From Variovorax sp. HW608 (GTDB taxonomy: Bacteria > Pseudomonadota > Gammaproteobacteria > Burkholderiales > Burkholderiaceae_C), in assembly GCF_900090195.1 (NCBI RefSeq), contig NZ_LT607803.1, positions 1,054,001 to 1,118,000 on the forward strand: a DNA stretch of 64,000 nt. Reading direction: 5' to 3'. Below, one piece after another: positions 36,736-46,653 of the stretch; the first letter of the stretch is position 1; every line of letters begins with the position of its first letter. The translations under genes were made by a program, and so were the position numbers. Under the pieces are notes generated by a model, which saw nothing but the letters and a program-made list of their open reading frames with translations, was not told where the DNA came from and searched no databases.

Positions 36736-37656
36736 TCAGCCTTTCGGCCGGGCCGGCACCCCCGCCTCGAGTTGTGCACGCATCCAGCGATGCGCCGGGT
36801 CCTCGTGGTGGCGACGGTGCCACACCATGTACATCGGCAGCGCCGGACACGCAACCGGCGGCGCGACGCTCGCGAATTCGCGCAACAGCCCCTGCCCCTG
36901 CCCCAGCCGGGCCGGCGCCGTCGCCAGCAGGGGGCCGCCACGCAGGAACGCAGGCAGGCCGGCGAAGCCGGGCACCGTCACCGCGAAGCGCCTCTGCACG
37001 CCCGCCTCGGCCAGCGCCTCGTCCACCGCGAGCATGCGGCGCGGCTCGTAGACCACGGTCACGTGATCGGCCGCCAGGTAGTCGCGCCGGCCCTGCGGCG
37101 CCTCGCGCGCAGTGGCGTCGTAGTAGACGCGCCATCGATCCTCGAACAGGCGCTTTTGCATCACGTCGCCACCTTCGGGCGGCCGGGGACTGACCACGAG
37201 ATCGCAGCCGCCACCGCGCAACATCTCCAGCGTCGGCACGTCGGAGGGAATGATGCGCAGCGCGACACCGGGCGCCAGGGCGCGCAGCCGGGCGGCCAGC
37301 GGCGGCAGCAGCACGTCGCGCTGGAAGTCGTTGGCGGCGATGGTGAAGGTGCATCGCCACTCGCCGGGCTCGAAGCGGTCGCCGCGCGCGAACACCTCCA
37401 TGCCGGCCAGCAGCCCGCGCGCCTGGGCCGCCAGCTCGGCGGCGCGCGCGGTCGCCACGATGCCGCGCCCCGACTTCACGAACAGCGGATCGCCCGCGAT
37501 GGAACGCAGGCGTCCGAGCAGATGGCTCACCGCCGATTGCGTGACGCCGAGCTGCGCCGCGGCCCCCGTGATCGAGCCCGCCTCCACCACCGCGACCAAG
37601 AGGCGCAGCAGCCGGGCGTCGAGGTTGTATTCATCGATCTTGTTCATGCGTTTCAT
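36736..37656 (-). CDS. LysR-family transcriptional regulator divergent from stand-alone LigAB genes
   Basis: The protein is 306 aa, starting MKRMNKIDEYNLDARLLRLL. The helix-turn-helix is TGAAAQLGVTQSAVSHLLGRLR with DPLFVKSGRG following. The effector domain begins about residue 95 (RCTFTIAANDFQRDVLLPPL), a form often seen in regulators of aromatic degradation. It is divergent from the LigA-type gene at 37727 with a gap of 70 bp, the classical arrangement for a LysR regulator and its target. A longer start at 37683 (non-ATG) is less likely. Confidence 0.88.
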   Translation of the reverse strand: MKRMNKIDEYNLDARLLRLLVAVVEAGSITGAAAQLGVTQSAVSHLLGRLRSIAGDPLFVKSGRGIVATARAAELAAQARGLLAGMEVFARGDRFEPGEWRCTFTIAANDFQRDVLLPPLAARLRALAPGVALRIIPSDVPTLEMLRGGGCDLVVSPRPPEGGDVMQKRLFEDRWRVYYDATAREAPQGRRDYLAADHVTVVYEPRRMLAVDEALAEAGVQRRFAVTVPGFAGLPAFLRGGPLLATAPARLGQGQGLLREFASVAPPVACPALPMYMVWHRRHHEDPAHRWMRAQLEAGVPARPKG

Positions 37657-37726
37657 GATGAACGATCTATTTATCCGTGGCAATCGAAGTCCGACACTGG
37701 AGCCATTCAGCGATCAGGAGACAGAC

Positions 37727-38068
37727 ATGGACGCACCGATTCCCGGCACCACGCTCTTCGACGGCAACCAGGCGAAGAAGGGCTACGCACTCAACAAGAT
37801 GTGCTTTTCATTCAACGAGGAAGCCAATCGCAAGGCTTTCCTGGCCGACGAGGAAGCGTACATGCGCCGCTTCGGCCTGAACGAGCAGCAGGCCGCCGCG
37901 ATCCGCGCGCGCAACGTGCTCCAGCTGATCGAGGCCGGCGGCAACGCCTACTACCTGGCGAAGTTCGCCGGCATCTTCAAGCTGGACATGCAGGACATCG
38001 GCGCGCAGCAGACCGGCATGAGCAAGGAAGCCTTCCAGGCCAAGCTGAACGCAGCGGCCCAGCAGTAA
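37727..38068 (+). CDS. Class III extradiol dioxygenase alpha subunit (LigA-like), stand-alone copy
   Basis: The protein is 113 aa, preceded by CAGGAG. It matches the small alpha subunit of protocatechuate 4,5-dioxygenase: TTLFDGNQAKKGYALNKMCF, the EEAYMRRFGLNEQQAAAI helix, and the closing signature NVLQLIEAGGNAYYLAKFAG. The alpha subunit caps the active site of the beta subunit encoded 23 bp downstream. It is shorter than the second alpha subunit at 41895 (147 aa) and differs strongly in sequence, so the two dioxygenases probably have different substrates. Confidence 0.88.
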   Translation: MDAPIPGTTLFDGNQAKKGYALNKMCFSFNEEANRKAFLADEEAYMRRFGLNEQQAAAIRARNVLQLIEAGGNAYYLAKFAGIFKLDMQDIGAQQTGMSKEAFQAKLNAAAQQ

Positions 38069-38091
38069 CACCCCAACACCGGAGACACATC

Positions 38092-38940
38092 ATGGCCAGG
38101 ATCATCGGCGGCATCGGCACCTCGCACATTCCCGCCATCGGCGGCGCGATTCACAAGGGGCTGCAGAACGAACCCTACTGGAAGCCCTTCTTCGGCGGAT
38201 TTCCGCCCATCCACGACTGGCTGGCCACGGCGCGGCCGGACGTGGTGGTGATGTTCTACAACGACCACGGCCTGAACTTCTTCCTCGACAAGATGCCCAC
38301 CTTCGCCGTGGGCGCCGCGGCCCAGTACGTCTCGGCCGACGAAGGATGGGGCATTCCCACCCAGCCCGCGGTGGAGGGTTGCCCGGACCTGTCGTGGCAG
38401 CTGATCAACACGCTGGTGGAGCGCGAGTTCGACATCGTGAGCTGCCAGGAGATGCTGATCGACCATGCCTGCACCCTGCCCCTGAAGCTGCTGTGGCCCG
38501 AGGCCGGCGGCGGATGGCCGGTGCGCATCGTGCCCGTGTGCATCAACACCGTGCAATTCCCGCTGCCCAAGGCGAGCCGCGTCTATGCGCTGGGCAAGGC
38601 CGTCGGCGAGGCGGTGGCGGCCTGGGGGTCGGACCAACGGGTGCTGATGCTCGCCTCGGGCGGCCTGTCGCACCAGCTCGACGGCACCCGCGCGGGCCAC
38701 ATCAACAAGGGCTTCGACCTGCAGTTCATGGACAGCCTGCTGACCAACCCGGAATGGGCGACGCAGTTCTCGATCCACGAACTGGTGGAGAAGACCGGCA
38801 CCCAGGGCGTCGAGCTCCTGATGTGGCTGGCGATGCGCGCCTCGCTCACGGCGGCCGGTCCCACCGTGCGCAAGGTCCATAGCAACTACCACATCCCGAT
38901 TTCGAACACGGCCACCGCCGTGATGGCACTCGAGGTCTGA
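38092..38940 (+). CDS. Class III extradiol dioxygenase beta subunit (LigB-like), stand-alone copy
   Basis: The protein is 282 aa. Fe(II) ligand candidates are His12 in GTSHIPAIGG and His59 in FYNDHGLNFF, with a Glu late in the sequence (TQGVELLMWLAMRAS). The LMLASGGLSHQLDGTRAGHIN stretch holds the conserved catalytic His. This is the catalytic subunit of a protocatechuate 4,5-dioxygenase-type enzyme. It stands apart from the main operon with its own LysR regulator. Gallate, a methylgallate or another catechol acid is possible. A GC hairpin follows before the convergent aldo/keto reductase gene. Confidence 0.9.
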   Translation: MARIIGGIGTSHIPAIGGAIHKGLQNEPYWKPFFGGFPPIHDWLATARPDVVVMFYNDHGLNFFLDKMPTFAVGAAAQYVSADEGWGIPTQPAVEGCPDLSWQLINTLVEREFDIVSCQEMLIDHACTLPLKLLWPEAGGGWPVRIVPVCINTVQFPLPKASRVYALGKAVGEAVAAWGSDQRVLMLASGGLSHQLDGTRAGHINKGFDLQFMDSLLTNPEWATQFSIHELVEKTGTQGVELLMWLAMRASLTAAGPTVRKVHSNYHIPISNTATAVMALEV

Positions 38941-38950
38941 GGGCGCGCCG

Positions 38951-38968
38951 CGCCGCCGGTCAGCGGCG
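38951..38968. terminator. Hairpin between convergent LigB and aldo/keto reductase genes
   Basis: CGCCGC (38951-38956) pairs with GCGGCG (38963-38968) around the six-base loop CGGTCA. It lies between two convergent genes. No T-tract flanks it on either strand, so termination would be factor-assisted or weak. Confidence 0.4.
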
Positions 38969-38970
38969 AT

Positions 38971-39972
38971 TCAGAACACCTCGGTATCCACTTCCTGCGA
39001 CGACTGCGCCGCGTAGCGTTCGCCGGTCACGGTCTCCTGGTTGATCAGCGCTCCAGCGCGAGCGAGCACCGAGGCCTCCAGGGCCAGGTCGGCTGCCGCG
39101 AGGTTCTCCAGCAGGTGCGCGACGCTGGTGGTGCCCGGAATGGGCACGATGTCCGACCCCTGGTGGAGCAGCCAGGCCAGGGCCAGCTGGCCCGGCGTGC
39201 AGCCGGCTTCACGCGCCAGGGCTTCGAAGGCAGGCAGCAGCTGCAGGTTGCGCGCATAGTTCTCCGGCGAGAAGCGCGGCATGGGGCGCCGGATGTCCTT
39301 GGCGTCCAGCGAGCCCACCTCCGTGAGCGTGCCCGTGAGGAAGGCCCGCGCCAGCGGGCTGAACGCGACGAAGGCGGCGCCGATCTCGCGGCATGCCGCC
39401 AGCACCGCGATCTCGGCGTTGCGCGTCCAAAGCGAATACTCCGTCTGCACGGCGGCGACGGGATGGACCGCATGGGCGCGACGCACGGTCGCGGCCGACA
39501 CTTCCGAAAGACCGAGCGCACGGACCTTCCCCTCCTCCACCAGCCTCGACAGCGCGCCCACCGAATCTTCGATGGGCACCTTCTTGTCCCAGCGGTGCAG
39601 GTAGTAGAGATCGATCACGTCCGTGCCCAGGCGGCGCAGGCTGTCCTCGCAGTTGCGGCGCAGGGTTTCCGGGCGGCCATCGATCACGCGGCGCACGACG
39701 CCGTCTTCGCCCTTCACACCGGCCATGCCGCCTTTGCTGCACAGCGTGATGCGATCACGGTGCGGCTTGAGCACCCGCCCGACCAGCTCTTCATTGGCAC
39801 CGAAGCCGTACAGCGCGGCGGTGTCGAACAAGGTCTCCCCCGCATCCAGCGCGGCCAGCAGCACGCGCTCGCCTTCCTCGGGCGAGGGGGGCGCACCGTA
39901 GGCGTGGCTGAGGTTCATGCACCCCAGCCCGATCGCGCTGACCTCGAAGGGCCCGATTCTTCGCGTGTGCAT
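38971..39972 (-). CDS. Aldo/keto reductase family protein
   Basis: The protein is 333 aa. The catalytic tetrad of the family is visible: Asp and Tyr in FDTAALYGFGANEELVG, Lys in TLCSKGG, and His in LYYLHRWDKK. The NADPH site closes with PIPGTTSVAHLLEN. It is the last gene of the protocatechuate operon, ending convergently to the stand-alone LigB gene. It begins 5 bp after the LigC stop, so it belongs to the operon. A reductase is not required by the classical 4,5-cleavage route; it may reduce an aldehyde side product or a substrate such as vanillin-type aldehydes. Confidence 0.9.
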   Translation of the reverse strand: MHTRRIGPFEVSAIGLGCMNLSHAYGAPPSPEEGERVLLAALDAGETLFDTAALYGFGANEELVGRVLKPHRDRITLCSKGGMAGVKGEDGVVRRVIDGRPETLRRNCEDSLRRLGTDVIDLYYLHRWDKKVPIEDSVGALSRLVEEGKVRALGLSEVSAATVRRAHAVHPVAAVQTEYSLWTRNAEIAVLAACREIGAAFVAFSPLARAFLTGTLTEVGSLDAKDIRRPMPRFSPENYARNLQLLPAFEALAREAGCTPGQLALAWLLHQGSDIVPIPGTTSVAHLLENLAAADLALEASVLARAGALINQETVTGERYAAQSSQEVDTEVF

Positions 39973-39977
39973 GCTGC

Positions 39978-40937
39978 TTATTTCAGCTGCTGTTCCAGCT
40001 GGTGCAGCACCTGGTAGCAGGGCAGCACCTGGGCCACGCTGGAGTTGGGTTCGCGTCCTTCACGGATGGCGGCGAAGAACTCGCGGTCCTGCAGTTCGAT
40101 GCCGTTCATCGAGACGTCGACACGGCTCACGTCCACCGGCGTCTCGGCACCCTTGCTGTGCGATTGCACCAGGTCGTCGTAACGCGCGATGTAGGTGGCG
40201 GTGTCGCCGATGTAGCGGAAGAAGGTGCCGAGCGGGCCGTCGTTGTTGAACGAGAGGCTCAGCGTGCAGATCGCGCCGTTGGCGGCCTGCAGCTGGATGC
40301 TCATGTCCATCGCGATCTTGAGATCCGGATGGATCGGCCCCTGCACCGCGTTGGCCTTCACGATCGGGCTGCCGCACTGGTAGGCGAACAGGTCCACCGT
40401 GTGCGCGGCGTGGTGCCACAGCAGGTGGTCGGTCCAGCTGCGCGGCTGGCCCAGCGCGTTCATGTTGGTGCGGCGGAAGAAGTAGGTCTGCACATCCATC
40501 TGCTGGATGTTGAACTCGCCCGCCTGGATCTTCTTGTGCACGTACTGGTGGCTGGGGTTGAAGCGGCGGGTGTGCCCCACCATCGCCACCTTGCCGGTCT
40601 TCTTCTGCAGCGCGAGGATTTCTTCGCCCTGCCTGAGCACGTCGCACAGCGGGATCTCCACCTGCACGTGCTTGCCGGCCTCCAGGCAGGCCTTGGCCTG
40701 CGCGGCATGCATCTGCGTCGGCGTGCAGAGGATGACGGCGTCGACTTCCTTCAGCGCCAGGCTGTCCGACAGCTCGGTCGTGACGTGCTTGATGCCGTAC
40801 TGGTTGGCGACCTCCCGGGTCTTCTCCAGTTCGCGGCTGATCAGCGAGACGACTTCGACGTCAGGAATGTTCTTGATGCCGTCGAGGTGCTTGATGCCGA
40901 ATGCGCCGGCACCGGCCAGGGCTACTTTGATGGTCAT
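39978..40937 (-). CDS. ligC: 4-carboxy-2-hydroxymuconate-6-semialdehyde dehydrogenase
   Basis: The protein is 319 aa, close to Sphingobium LigC (315 aa). The Rossmann motif ALAGAGAFGIKHLDGI is at residues 7-22. The Gfo/Idh/MocA family EKP is replaced by EIP (VQVEIPLCDVL), as I recall for LigC proteins. HTRRFNPSHQYVHKK and SWTDHLLWHHAAHTVDLFAY lie in the substrate domain. It oxidises the hemiacetal of the ring-fission product to 2-pyrone-4,6-dicarboxylate with NADP+. Its start lies one base from the LigB stop, indicating coupled translation. Confidence 0.92.
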   Translation of the reverse strand: MTIKVALAGAGAFGIKHLDGIKNIPDVEVVSLISRELEKTREVANQYGIKHVTTELSDSLALKEVDAVILCTPTQMHAAQAKACLEAGKHVQVEIPLCDVLRQGEEILALQKKTGKVAMVGHTRRFNPSHQYVHKKIQAGEFNIQQMDVQTYFFRRTNMNALGQPRSWTDHLLWHHAAHTVDLFAYQCGSPIVKANAVQGPIHPDLKIAMDMSIQLQAANGAICTLSLSFNNDGPLGTFFRYIGDTATYIARYDDLVQSHSKGAETPVDVSRVDVSMNGIELQDREFFAAIREGREPNSSVAQVLPCYQVLHQLEQQLK

Positions 40938-40938
40938 T

Positions 40939-41805
<867 letters not shown>

Positions 41806-41817
41806 TCAAGCCTCCTG

Positions 41818-41894
41818 ATGAGCCGCCTCGAAGGGGGCTTGCGCCCCCTCGGGGGGCAGCGAATACACGAAGTGATGAGCGTGGGGGCTCATGT
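41818..41894 (+). repeat. Dispersed intergenic repeat (ACACGAAGTG family), copy 1
   Basis: On the plus strand a GGGGGCTTGCGCCCCC hairpin is followed by TACACGAAGTGATGAGCGTGGGGGC. The element fills the gap between the LigB and LigA genes. A second copy lies at 42410-42506. I recall elements of this appearance scattered between genes in Comamonadaceae genomes. It could form a stem-loop in the polycistronic mRNA and tune subunit ratios. Confidence 0.65.
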
Positions 41895-42338
41895 TCAAGC
41901 CTCCTTCTTGCGGTGGGCGGCGCCTTGCGGCTGGTTCTGCGGCTGTGCATCGCCGTTCTCGCCCAGGTAGCGGTTGCCTTCGACCGAGCGACCGCCGTGG
42001 ATCATCATGTCGCGGTATTCCTGCTCGGTCATGCCGGTCATGCTGCCGGCCATCTGCTGGAAGCTCTTGCCGTCGGTGGCGCCGATCTTCGCCAGGAAGT
42101 AGATGTTGCCGCCGGTGCGCATGCACCAGTTGAGATCGCGCGCCAGCACCGCCTGCTTCTGCTCCTCGGTCATCGGCCACTCGTCGAGGTAGGCGCGTTC
42201 GTCGGTCTTGAAGCGCTCGCGGTTCCCCGCCTTCATCAGGCTCATGCAGAACTGGTTGAGCCAGTAGCCCTTGCGGCTCTGTTCGGCGTCGAAAATGATC
42301 GTGCCGGGCACGTCGAGATAGGGTTTGTCGAGCGACAT
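41895..42338 (-). CDS. ligA: Protocatechuate 4,5-dioxygenase alpha subunit
   Basis: The protein is 147 aa, the usual LigA/PmdA length. PGTIIFDAEQSRKGYWLNQF, the EEQKQAVLARDLNWCMRTGG helix and GGNIYFLAKIGATDGKS follow in order, and the tail is charged and repetitive. With LigB it forms an alpha2-beta2 enzyme. It is preceded by AAGGAG. The two subunit genes of this operon are separated by an intergenic repeat, unlike the tightly packed stand-alone pair at 37727-38940. Confidence 0.92.
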   Translation of the reverse strand: MSLDKPYLDVPGTIIFDAEQSRKGYWLNQFCMSLMKAGNRERFKTDERAYLDEWPMTEEQKQAVLARDLNWCMRTGGNIYFLAKIGATDGKSFQQMAGSMTGMTEQEYRDMMIHGGRSVEGNRYLGENGDAQPQNQPQGAAHRKKEA

Positions 42339-42409
42339 GGAGAATTCTCCTTTCTCAGTTATCCATCACGCCACACGCCGCACGCAGTCCCTGAAACCGG
42401 CGCAGCCCG

Positions 42410-42506
42410 GTCCAGGGCACCCGCGGAACCGGCTTTGCCGGGCCGCCGGGTGCGCCCCCTTGAGGGGGGATCCGAGCCACACGAAGTGGGCGAGAGTCGG
42501 GGGTGT
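42410..42506 (+). repeat. Dispersed intergenic repeat (ACACGAAGTG family), copy 2
   Basis: The copy contains GCCCCCTTGAGGGGGG (inverted repeat), then CCACACGAAGTGGGCGAGAGTCGGGGGTG. It shares the ACACGAAGTG core and the G-rich end with copy 1. It sits in the 168-bp gap between the LigI and LigA genes. Confidence 0.65.
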
Positions 42507-43439
42507 TCACTTTTCCTCGGGCCAGTACAGGCGCATCGGGTTGTCGACCAAAAGCTTCTTCTGCAGCTCGGCCGTCGGCGCGATGTGCGGGATGAAGTCC
42601 ACCAGCAGGCCGTCGTCCGGCATGTGGCCCTTGAGGTTCGGGTGCGGCCAGTCGGTGCCCCAGAGCACGCGGTCGGGGAAGGTCTCGACCACCTTGCGGG
42701 CGAAGGGCACCACGTCGCGGTAGGCCGCCTGCTCGCCATCGAGTGCGGGCGGGCCGGACACCGAGAGCCGCTCGGGGCAGCTCACCTTGCTCCACACGTT
42801 CGGATGCTCGCGCATGAACTTCAGGAACAGCTCGAACTCCGGGCCGTCGATGGGCTTGCTCACGTCGGGGCGGCCCATGTGGTCCACCACCACAGTGGTG
42901 GGCAGGCTGGTGAAGAAGTCCCACAGCTCGGGCAGGTCCACCGCCTCGAAGTAGATCACCACGTGCCAGCCCAGCTTGGCGATGCGGCCGGCGATCTCCA
43001 TCAGTTCGTCCTTGGGCGTGAAGTCCACCAGGCGCTTGACGAAGTTGAAGCGCACGCCGCGCACGCCGGCGGCGTGCAGTGCCTGGAGTTCGTCGTCCGT
43101 GACGCTGCGCTTGACCGTCGCGACGCCGCGCGCCTTGCCGTCGGAGGACTGCAGCGCATCGACCAGCGCCCGGTTGTCGGCACCGTGGCAGGTGGCCTGC
43201 ACGATCACGTTGCGGGCGAAGCCCAGGTGATCGCGCAGCGCGAACAACTGCGCCTTGCTGGCATCGCAGGGTGTGTACTTGCGCTCGGGGGCATAGGGGA
43301 ACTCGGCCCCCGGGCCGAACACGTGGCAGTGCGCATCGACGCTGCCGGCCGGAACCTGGAACTTCGGCTTGCTCGGGCCGGCGTACCAGTCCAGCCAGCC
43401 GGCGGTCTTCTCGAACGGGCCTGTGGTGGGCTTGCTCAT
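42507..43439 (-). CDS. ligI: 2-pyrone-4,6-dicarboxylate lactonase
   Basis: The protein is 310 aa. The amidohydrolase-fold metal motif reads SVDAHCHVFGPG (His37 and His39), and the C-terminal DRVLWGTDWPHPN holds the conserved Asp. RYTPC-like contacts are present in YAPERKYTPCDASKAQL, as in LigI. It hydrolyses 2-pyrone-4,6-dicarboxylate to the open-chain 4-oxalomesaconate. The ATG at 43439 lies 11 bp from the stop of the aldolase gene. The longer frame extending to 43865 runs through that gene in another phase and is rejected. Confidence 0.92.
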   Translation of the reverse strand: MSKPTTGPFEKTAGWLDWYAGPSKPKFQVPAGSVDAHCHVFGPGAEFPYAPERKYTPCDASKAQLFALRDHLGFARNVIVQATCHGADNRALVDALQSSDGKARGVATVKRSVTDDELQALHAAGVRGVRFNFVKRLVDFTPKDELMEIAGRIAKLGWHVVIYFEAVDLPELWDFFTSLPTTVVVDHMGRPDVSKPIDGPEFELFLKFMREHPNVWSKVSCPERLSVSGPPALDGEQAAYRDVVPFARKVVETFPDRVLWGTDWPHPNLKGHMPDDGLLVDFIPHIAPTAELQKKLLVDNPMRLYWPEEK

Positions 43440-43450
43440 GTCGATGTCCT

Positions 43451-44134
43451 TCAGTCGATGTATTTCAGGCCGGCGGCCGCCAGCGGTTCGCGCATCTTGT
43501 ACATGTCGAGGCCCAGCACGCCGCTGGCCAGCTTGTCGCGCTTCTCGCCTTCGTTGGCCTCGCGCTTGCGGGCGGCTTCCAGGGTCTTGGCCGCCATGGC
43601 ACGCGGCACGCAGACCACGCCGTCGTCGTCGGCCACGATCACGTCGCCCGGCGTCACGAGCATGCCGGCGCACACCACGGGGATGTTGACCGAGCCGATG
43701 GTGGCCTTGATGGTGCCCTTGCTGCTGATCGCCTTGCTCCATACCGGGAACTGCATCTCGGTGAGCGTCTTGACGTCGCGCACGCCGGCATCGATCACCA
43801 GCGCCCGTGCGCCGCGTGCCTTGAAGCTCGTGGCCAGCAGGTCGCCGAAATAGCCGTCGGTGCACTCGGCCGTGATGGCGGCGACGACGATGTCGCCCGG
43901 CTGGATCTGCTCGGCCACCACATGCATCATCCAGTTGTCGCCCGGATGCAGCAGGACCGTGACGGCCGTGCCCGAGACCTGCGCGCCGGCGTAGATCGGG
44001 CGCATGTAGGGCTTGAGCAGGCCGACCCGGCCCATGGCCTCGTGCACGGTGGCCGAGCCGAGCGCGGCCAGCGCGTCGGCCGTTTCGCGGTCGGTGCGCT
44101 GGATGTTGCGGTAAACGACGCCGAGTTCGTACAT
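43451..44134 (-). CDS. ligK: 4-carboxy-4-hydroxy-2-oxoadipate aldolase (RraA-like)
   Basis: The protein is 227 aa. It belongs to the RraA-fold HMG/CHA aldolases: [19 protein letters not shown], a [21 protein letters not shown] segment that contacts the metal, [16 protein letters not shown] with the conserved Arg-Asp, and [13 protein letters not shown]. It splits 4-carboxy-4-hydroxy-2-oxoadipate into pyruvate and oxaloacetate. It follows the hydratase gene by 23 bp and precedes the lactonase gene. Confidence 0.93.
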   Translation of the reverse strand: MYELGVVYRNIQRTDRETADALAALGSATVHEAMGRVGLLKPYMRPIYAGAQVSGTAVTVLLHPGDNWMMHVVAEQIQPGDIVVAAITAECTDGYFGDLLATSFKARGARALVIDAGVRDVKTLTEMQFPVWSKAISSKGTIKATIGSVNIPVVCAGMLVTPGDVIVADDDGVVCVPRAMAAKTLEAARKREANEGEKRDKLASGVLGLDMYKMREPLAAAGLKYID

Positions 44135-44157
44135 GTTCGTTCTCCTGGATTGCTGGA

Positions 44158-45186
44158 TTACTTGCCCTGGGCTTTCAGGGCAGCATCGAGACGCGGGAAG
44201 ACGCGCCGCGCATTGCCCTCGAACACCATGTAGCGCTGCTCGTCCGTGAGGTTGGCGGTGGCGGCAACGTAGCGCTTGGTGTCGTCGTAGTAGTGGCCGG
44301 TTTCGGGATCGATGCCGCGCACCGCGCCGATCATCTCGCTCGCGAACAGGATGTTCTCGACCGGAATCACCTTGGTCAGCAGATCGATGCCGGGCTGGTG
44401 GTAGACGCAGGTGTCGAAGAAGATGTTCTTCAGGATGTGCTCCGAGAGCAGCGGCTTCTTCATTTCCTGCGCCAGGCCGCGGAAACGGCCCCAGTGGTAG
44501 GGCACCGCGCCGCCGCCATGCGGAATGACGAACTTGAGCGTCGGGAAATCCTTGAACAGGTCACCCTGGATGCACTGCATGACCGCGGTGGTGTCGGCGT
44601 TCAGGTAGTGCGCGCCGGTCGTGTGGAAGCAGGCGTTGCAGCTCGTGCTGACGTGGATCATGGCCGGGATGTCGTACTCGACCATCTTCTCGTAGATCGG
44701 GTACCAGTGGCGATCGGTCAGCGGCGGGCTGTTCCAGTGGCCGCCCGAGGGGTCCGGGTTGAGATTGATACCGACGAAGCCGTATTCCTTGACGCATTTC
44801 TCCAGCTCGGGAATGCAGGTCTTCGGATCGACCCCCGGCGATTGCGGCAGCATGGCCGCGCCGATGAAGTTGTCCGGGAACAGCTGGCTCACGCGATAGC
44901 ACAGCTCGTTGCAGATCGCGGCCCAGGTGCTGGAGACCTCGAAGTCGCCGATGTGGTGCGCCATGAAGCTGGCGCGCGGGCTGAAGATGGTCAGGTCGGA
45001 GCCGCGCTCCTTCATCAGGCGCAGCTGGTTCAGCTCGATCGACTCGCGCAGCTCGTCGTCGCTGATCTTCAGGTCGGCAGGATTGGGCTTGGCCGACGGG
45101 TCCTTGATGCCGGCGATCTGGGCGTTGCGCCAGTTCTCCAGCGCCTTCGGCGCCGTCGTGTAGTGGCCGTGGCAGTCGATGATCAT
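44158..45186 (-). CDS. ligJ: 4-oxalomesaconate hydratase
   Basis: The protein is 342 aa. The amidohydrolase metal motif is [11 protein letters not shown] (His6 and His8). [38 protein letters not shown] and the [11 protein letters not shown] segment are characteristic of LigJ/PmdF. It hydrates 4-oxalomesaconate to 4-carboxy-4-hydroxy-2-oxoadipate. A CTGGAG RBS precedes the ATG, and the permease stop lies 46 bp upstream. The reading frame to 45264 adds residues without an RBS. LigJ works on a form supplied by a tautomerase that is not encoded in this window. Confidence 0.93.
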   Translation of the reverse strand: MIIDCHGHYTTAPKALENWRNAQIAGIKDPSAKPNPADLKISDDELRESIELNQLRLMKERGSDLTIFSPRASFMAHHIGDFEVSSTWAAICNELCYRVSQLFPDNFIGAAMLPQSPGVDPKTCIPELEKCVKEYGFVGINLNPDPSGGHWNSPPLTDRHWYPIYEKMVEYDIPAMIHVSTSCNACFHTTGAHYLNADTTAVMQCIQGDLFKDFPTLKFVIPHGGGAVPYHWGRFRGLAQEMKKPLLSEHILKNIFFDTCVYHQPGIDLLTKVIPVENILFASEMIGAVRGIDPETGHYYDDTKRYVAATANLTDEQRYMVFEGNARRVFPRLDAALKAQGK

Positions 45187-45232
45187 GCTTCTACTCCAGT
45201 TTGCTTTGAGTGAATGTTCCTCGTCTGGCCGC

Positions 45233-46609
45233 TCAGTGGGCGACGACCCGCTGCATCGCAGCACCGCCCGCCGGACCGGTCACGCGGTTCTTGATCACCA
45301 GCGCCGCCGCCGCGATCAGGCCGGGGATGCCGACGATCAGGAAGACCTGCGGCAACTCCAGGTGACGGCGCGAGAGTTCCGCGACCAGGAAGGAGCCGGC
45401 GATGCCACCGAAGCGGCCGATGCCGAGCATCCAGGATACGCCGCTGGCGCGTCCCGACGTGGGATAGAACTCGGCGGCCAGGGCCTGCATCGACGACTGC
45501 GCGGCATTCATCACCAGGCCGGCCAGGAACACGGCCACCACGAGCGTCGGCACGCCGGCGCCGAGCACCTGGCCGATCATCGCCACGGCCAGGCAGGTCA
45601 CGAAGTAGCCCGTCGCGATGATGAGGTTGGCATTCCAGCGGTCCATCAGCAGGCCGAAGAAGATGGCGCCCACGCCGCCGAGCTGGAACAGCGCCGCAAC
45701 CACCGACGCCTGGGCGGGCGGAACACCGGCTTCCTTGAACAGCACCGGCATCCAGTTCACCAGCCCGTAGACGATCACGAGGCCCATGAAGTAGGCGATC
45801 CAGAGCATCAGCGTGCCGACGATGAACTTGGGGGTGAAGATCAGCCGCAGGCCCTGGGGGCCTTCCTGGCCTGCTGCGTGTGCCGGCTCGTGCAATTCGT
45901 GCAGCGTGAAGCTGTCGGCGGCGGCGGCACGCGGCGTGATGCGCGACAGGATCTTGCGGATGCGATCGGCCGGATAGTGGCGAGCGACCATGAAGCGCAC
46001 CGACTCGGGCAGCGCCACCAGCATCAGCACCGCCAGCAGCAGGGGCACGATGCCGCCGAGGATCAGCAGGCTGCGCCAGCCGAAATGGGGAATCAGCCAG
46101 GCCGCGAAGAAGCCGCCGAAGGCCGAGCCCACCGGAAAGCCGCAGAACATGCAGTTGGTGATGAAGGAGCGCTTGCTGTCGGGGCAGTACTCGTTCATCA
46201 GCGTCACCGCATTGGGCATTGCCGCGCCCAGGCCGAGACCGGTGATGAAACGCCAGAACGTCAGCGAGGTCAACGAGCCGGAACTGGCCGACACGAGGGA
46301 GGCCGCGCCCATGATCACGACCGCGACGGTGAGGACGCTCTTGCGGCCGAAGCGGTCGGCCAGCGGGCCCGCGCTCAACGCGCCGAATGCCAGCCCGAAC
46401 AGGGCGGCGCTCAAGACCGGTCCGAGGGCGCTCTTGTCGATGCCCCACTCGCTGATCAGCGACGGCGCGATGAAGCCGATGGCCGCCGTATCGAAGCCGT
46501 CGAGCAGCACGATGAGGAAGCACAGCCCGAACACCATCCATTGATAGGGGGTGAACGGGGTTTCATTGAGCAGGGTCTGGACGTTCGCCCGCGATACACG
46601 ATCAGTCAT
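45233..46609 (-). CDS. MFS aromatic acid:H+ symporter (PcaK/PmdK-like)
   Basis: The protein is 458 aa with about 12 membrane helices. FLIVLLDGFDTAAIGFIAPSL is the AAHS-family first helix (DGFD), and LADRFGRKSVL is the loop 2-3 MFS motif. The central loop (HELHEPAHAAGQEG) and the DRWNANL loop are as expected. It imports protocatechuate or 4-hydroxybenzoate with protons. It sits inside the protocatechuate operon between the ModA-like gene and LigJ. Confidence 0.92.
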   Translation of the reverse strand: MTDRVSRANVQTLLNETPFTPYQWMVFGLCFLIVLLDGFDTAAIGFIAPSLISEWGIDKSALGPVLSAALFGLAFGALSAGPLADRFGRKSVLTVAVVIMGAASLVSASSGSLTSLTFWRFITGLGLGAAMPNAVTLMNEYCPDSKRSFITNCMFCGFPVGSAFGGFFAAWLIPHFGWRSLLILGGIVPLLLAVLMLVALPESVRFMVARHYPADRIRKILSRITPRAAAADSFTLHELHEPAHAAGQEGPQGLRLIFTPKFIVGTLMLWIAYFMGLVIVYGLVNWMPVLFKEAGVPPAQASVVAALFQLGGVGAIFFGLLMDRWNANLIIATGYFVTCLAVAMIGQVLGAGVPTLVVAVFLAGLVMNAAQSSMQALAAEFYPTSGRASGVSWMLGIGRFGGIAGSFLVAELSRRHLELPQVFLIVGIPGLIAAAALVIKNRVTGPAGGAAMQRVVAH

Positions 46610-46653
46610 GGAGTCTCCCTTTGGTTGTCGGATCCATCGAAGAAGAACTGCGC

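Noticed and set aside
42507..43865. Extended 452-aa reading of the lactonase gene
   Set aside because: The added residues lie over the aldolase gene in another phase; the lactonase start at 43439 fits family length.
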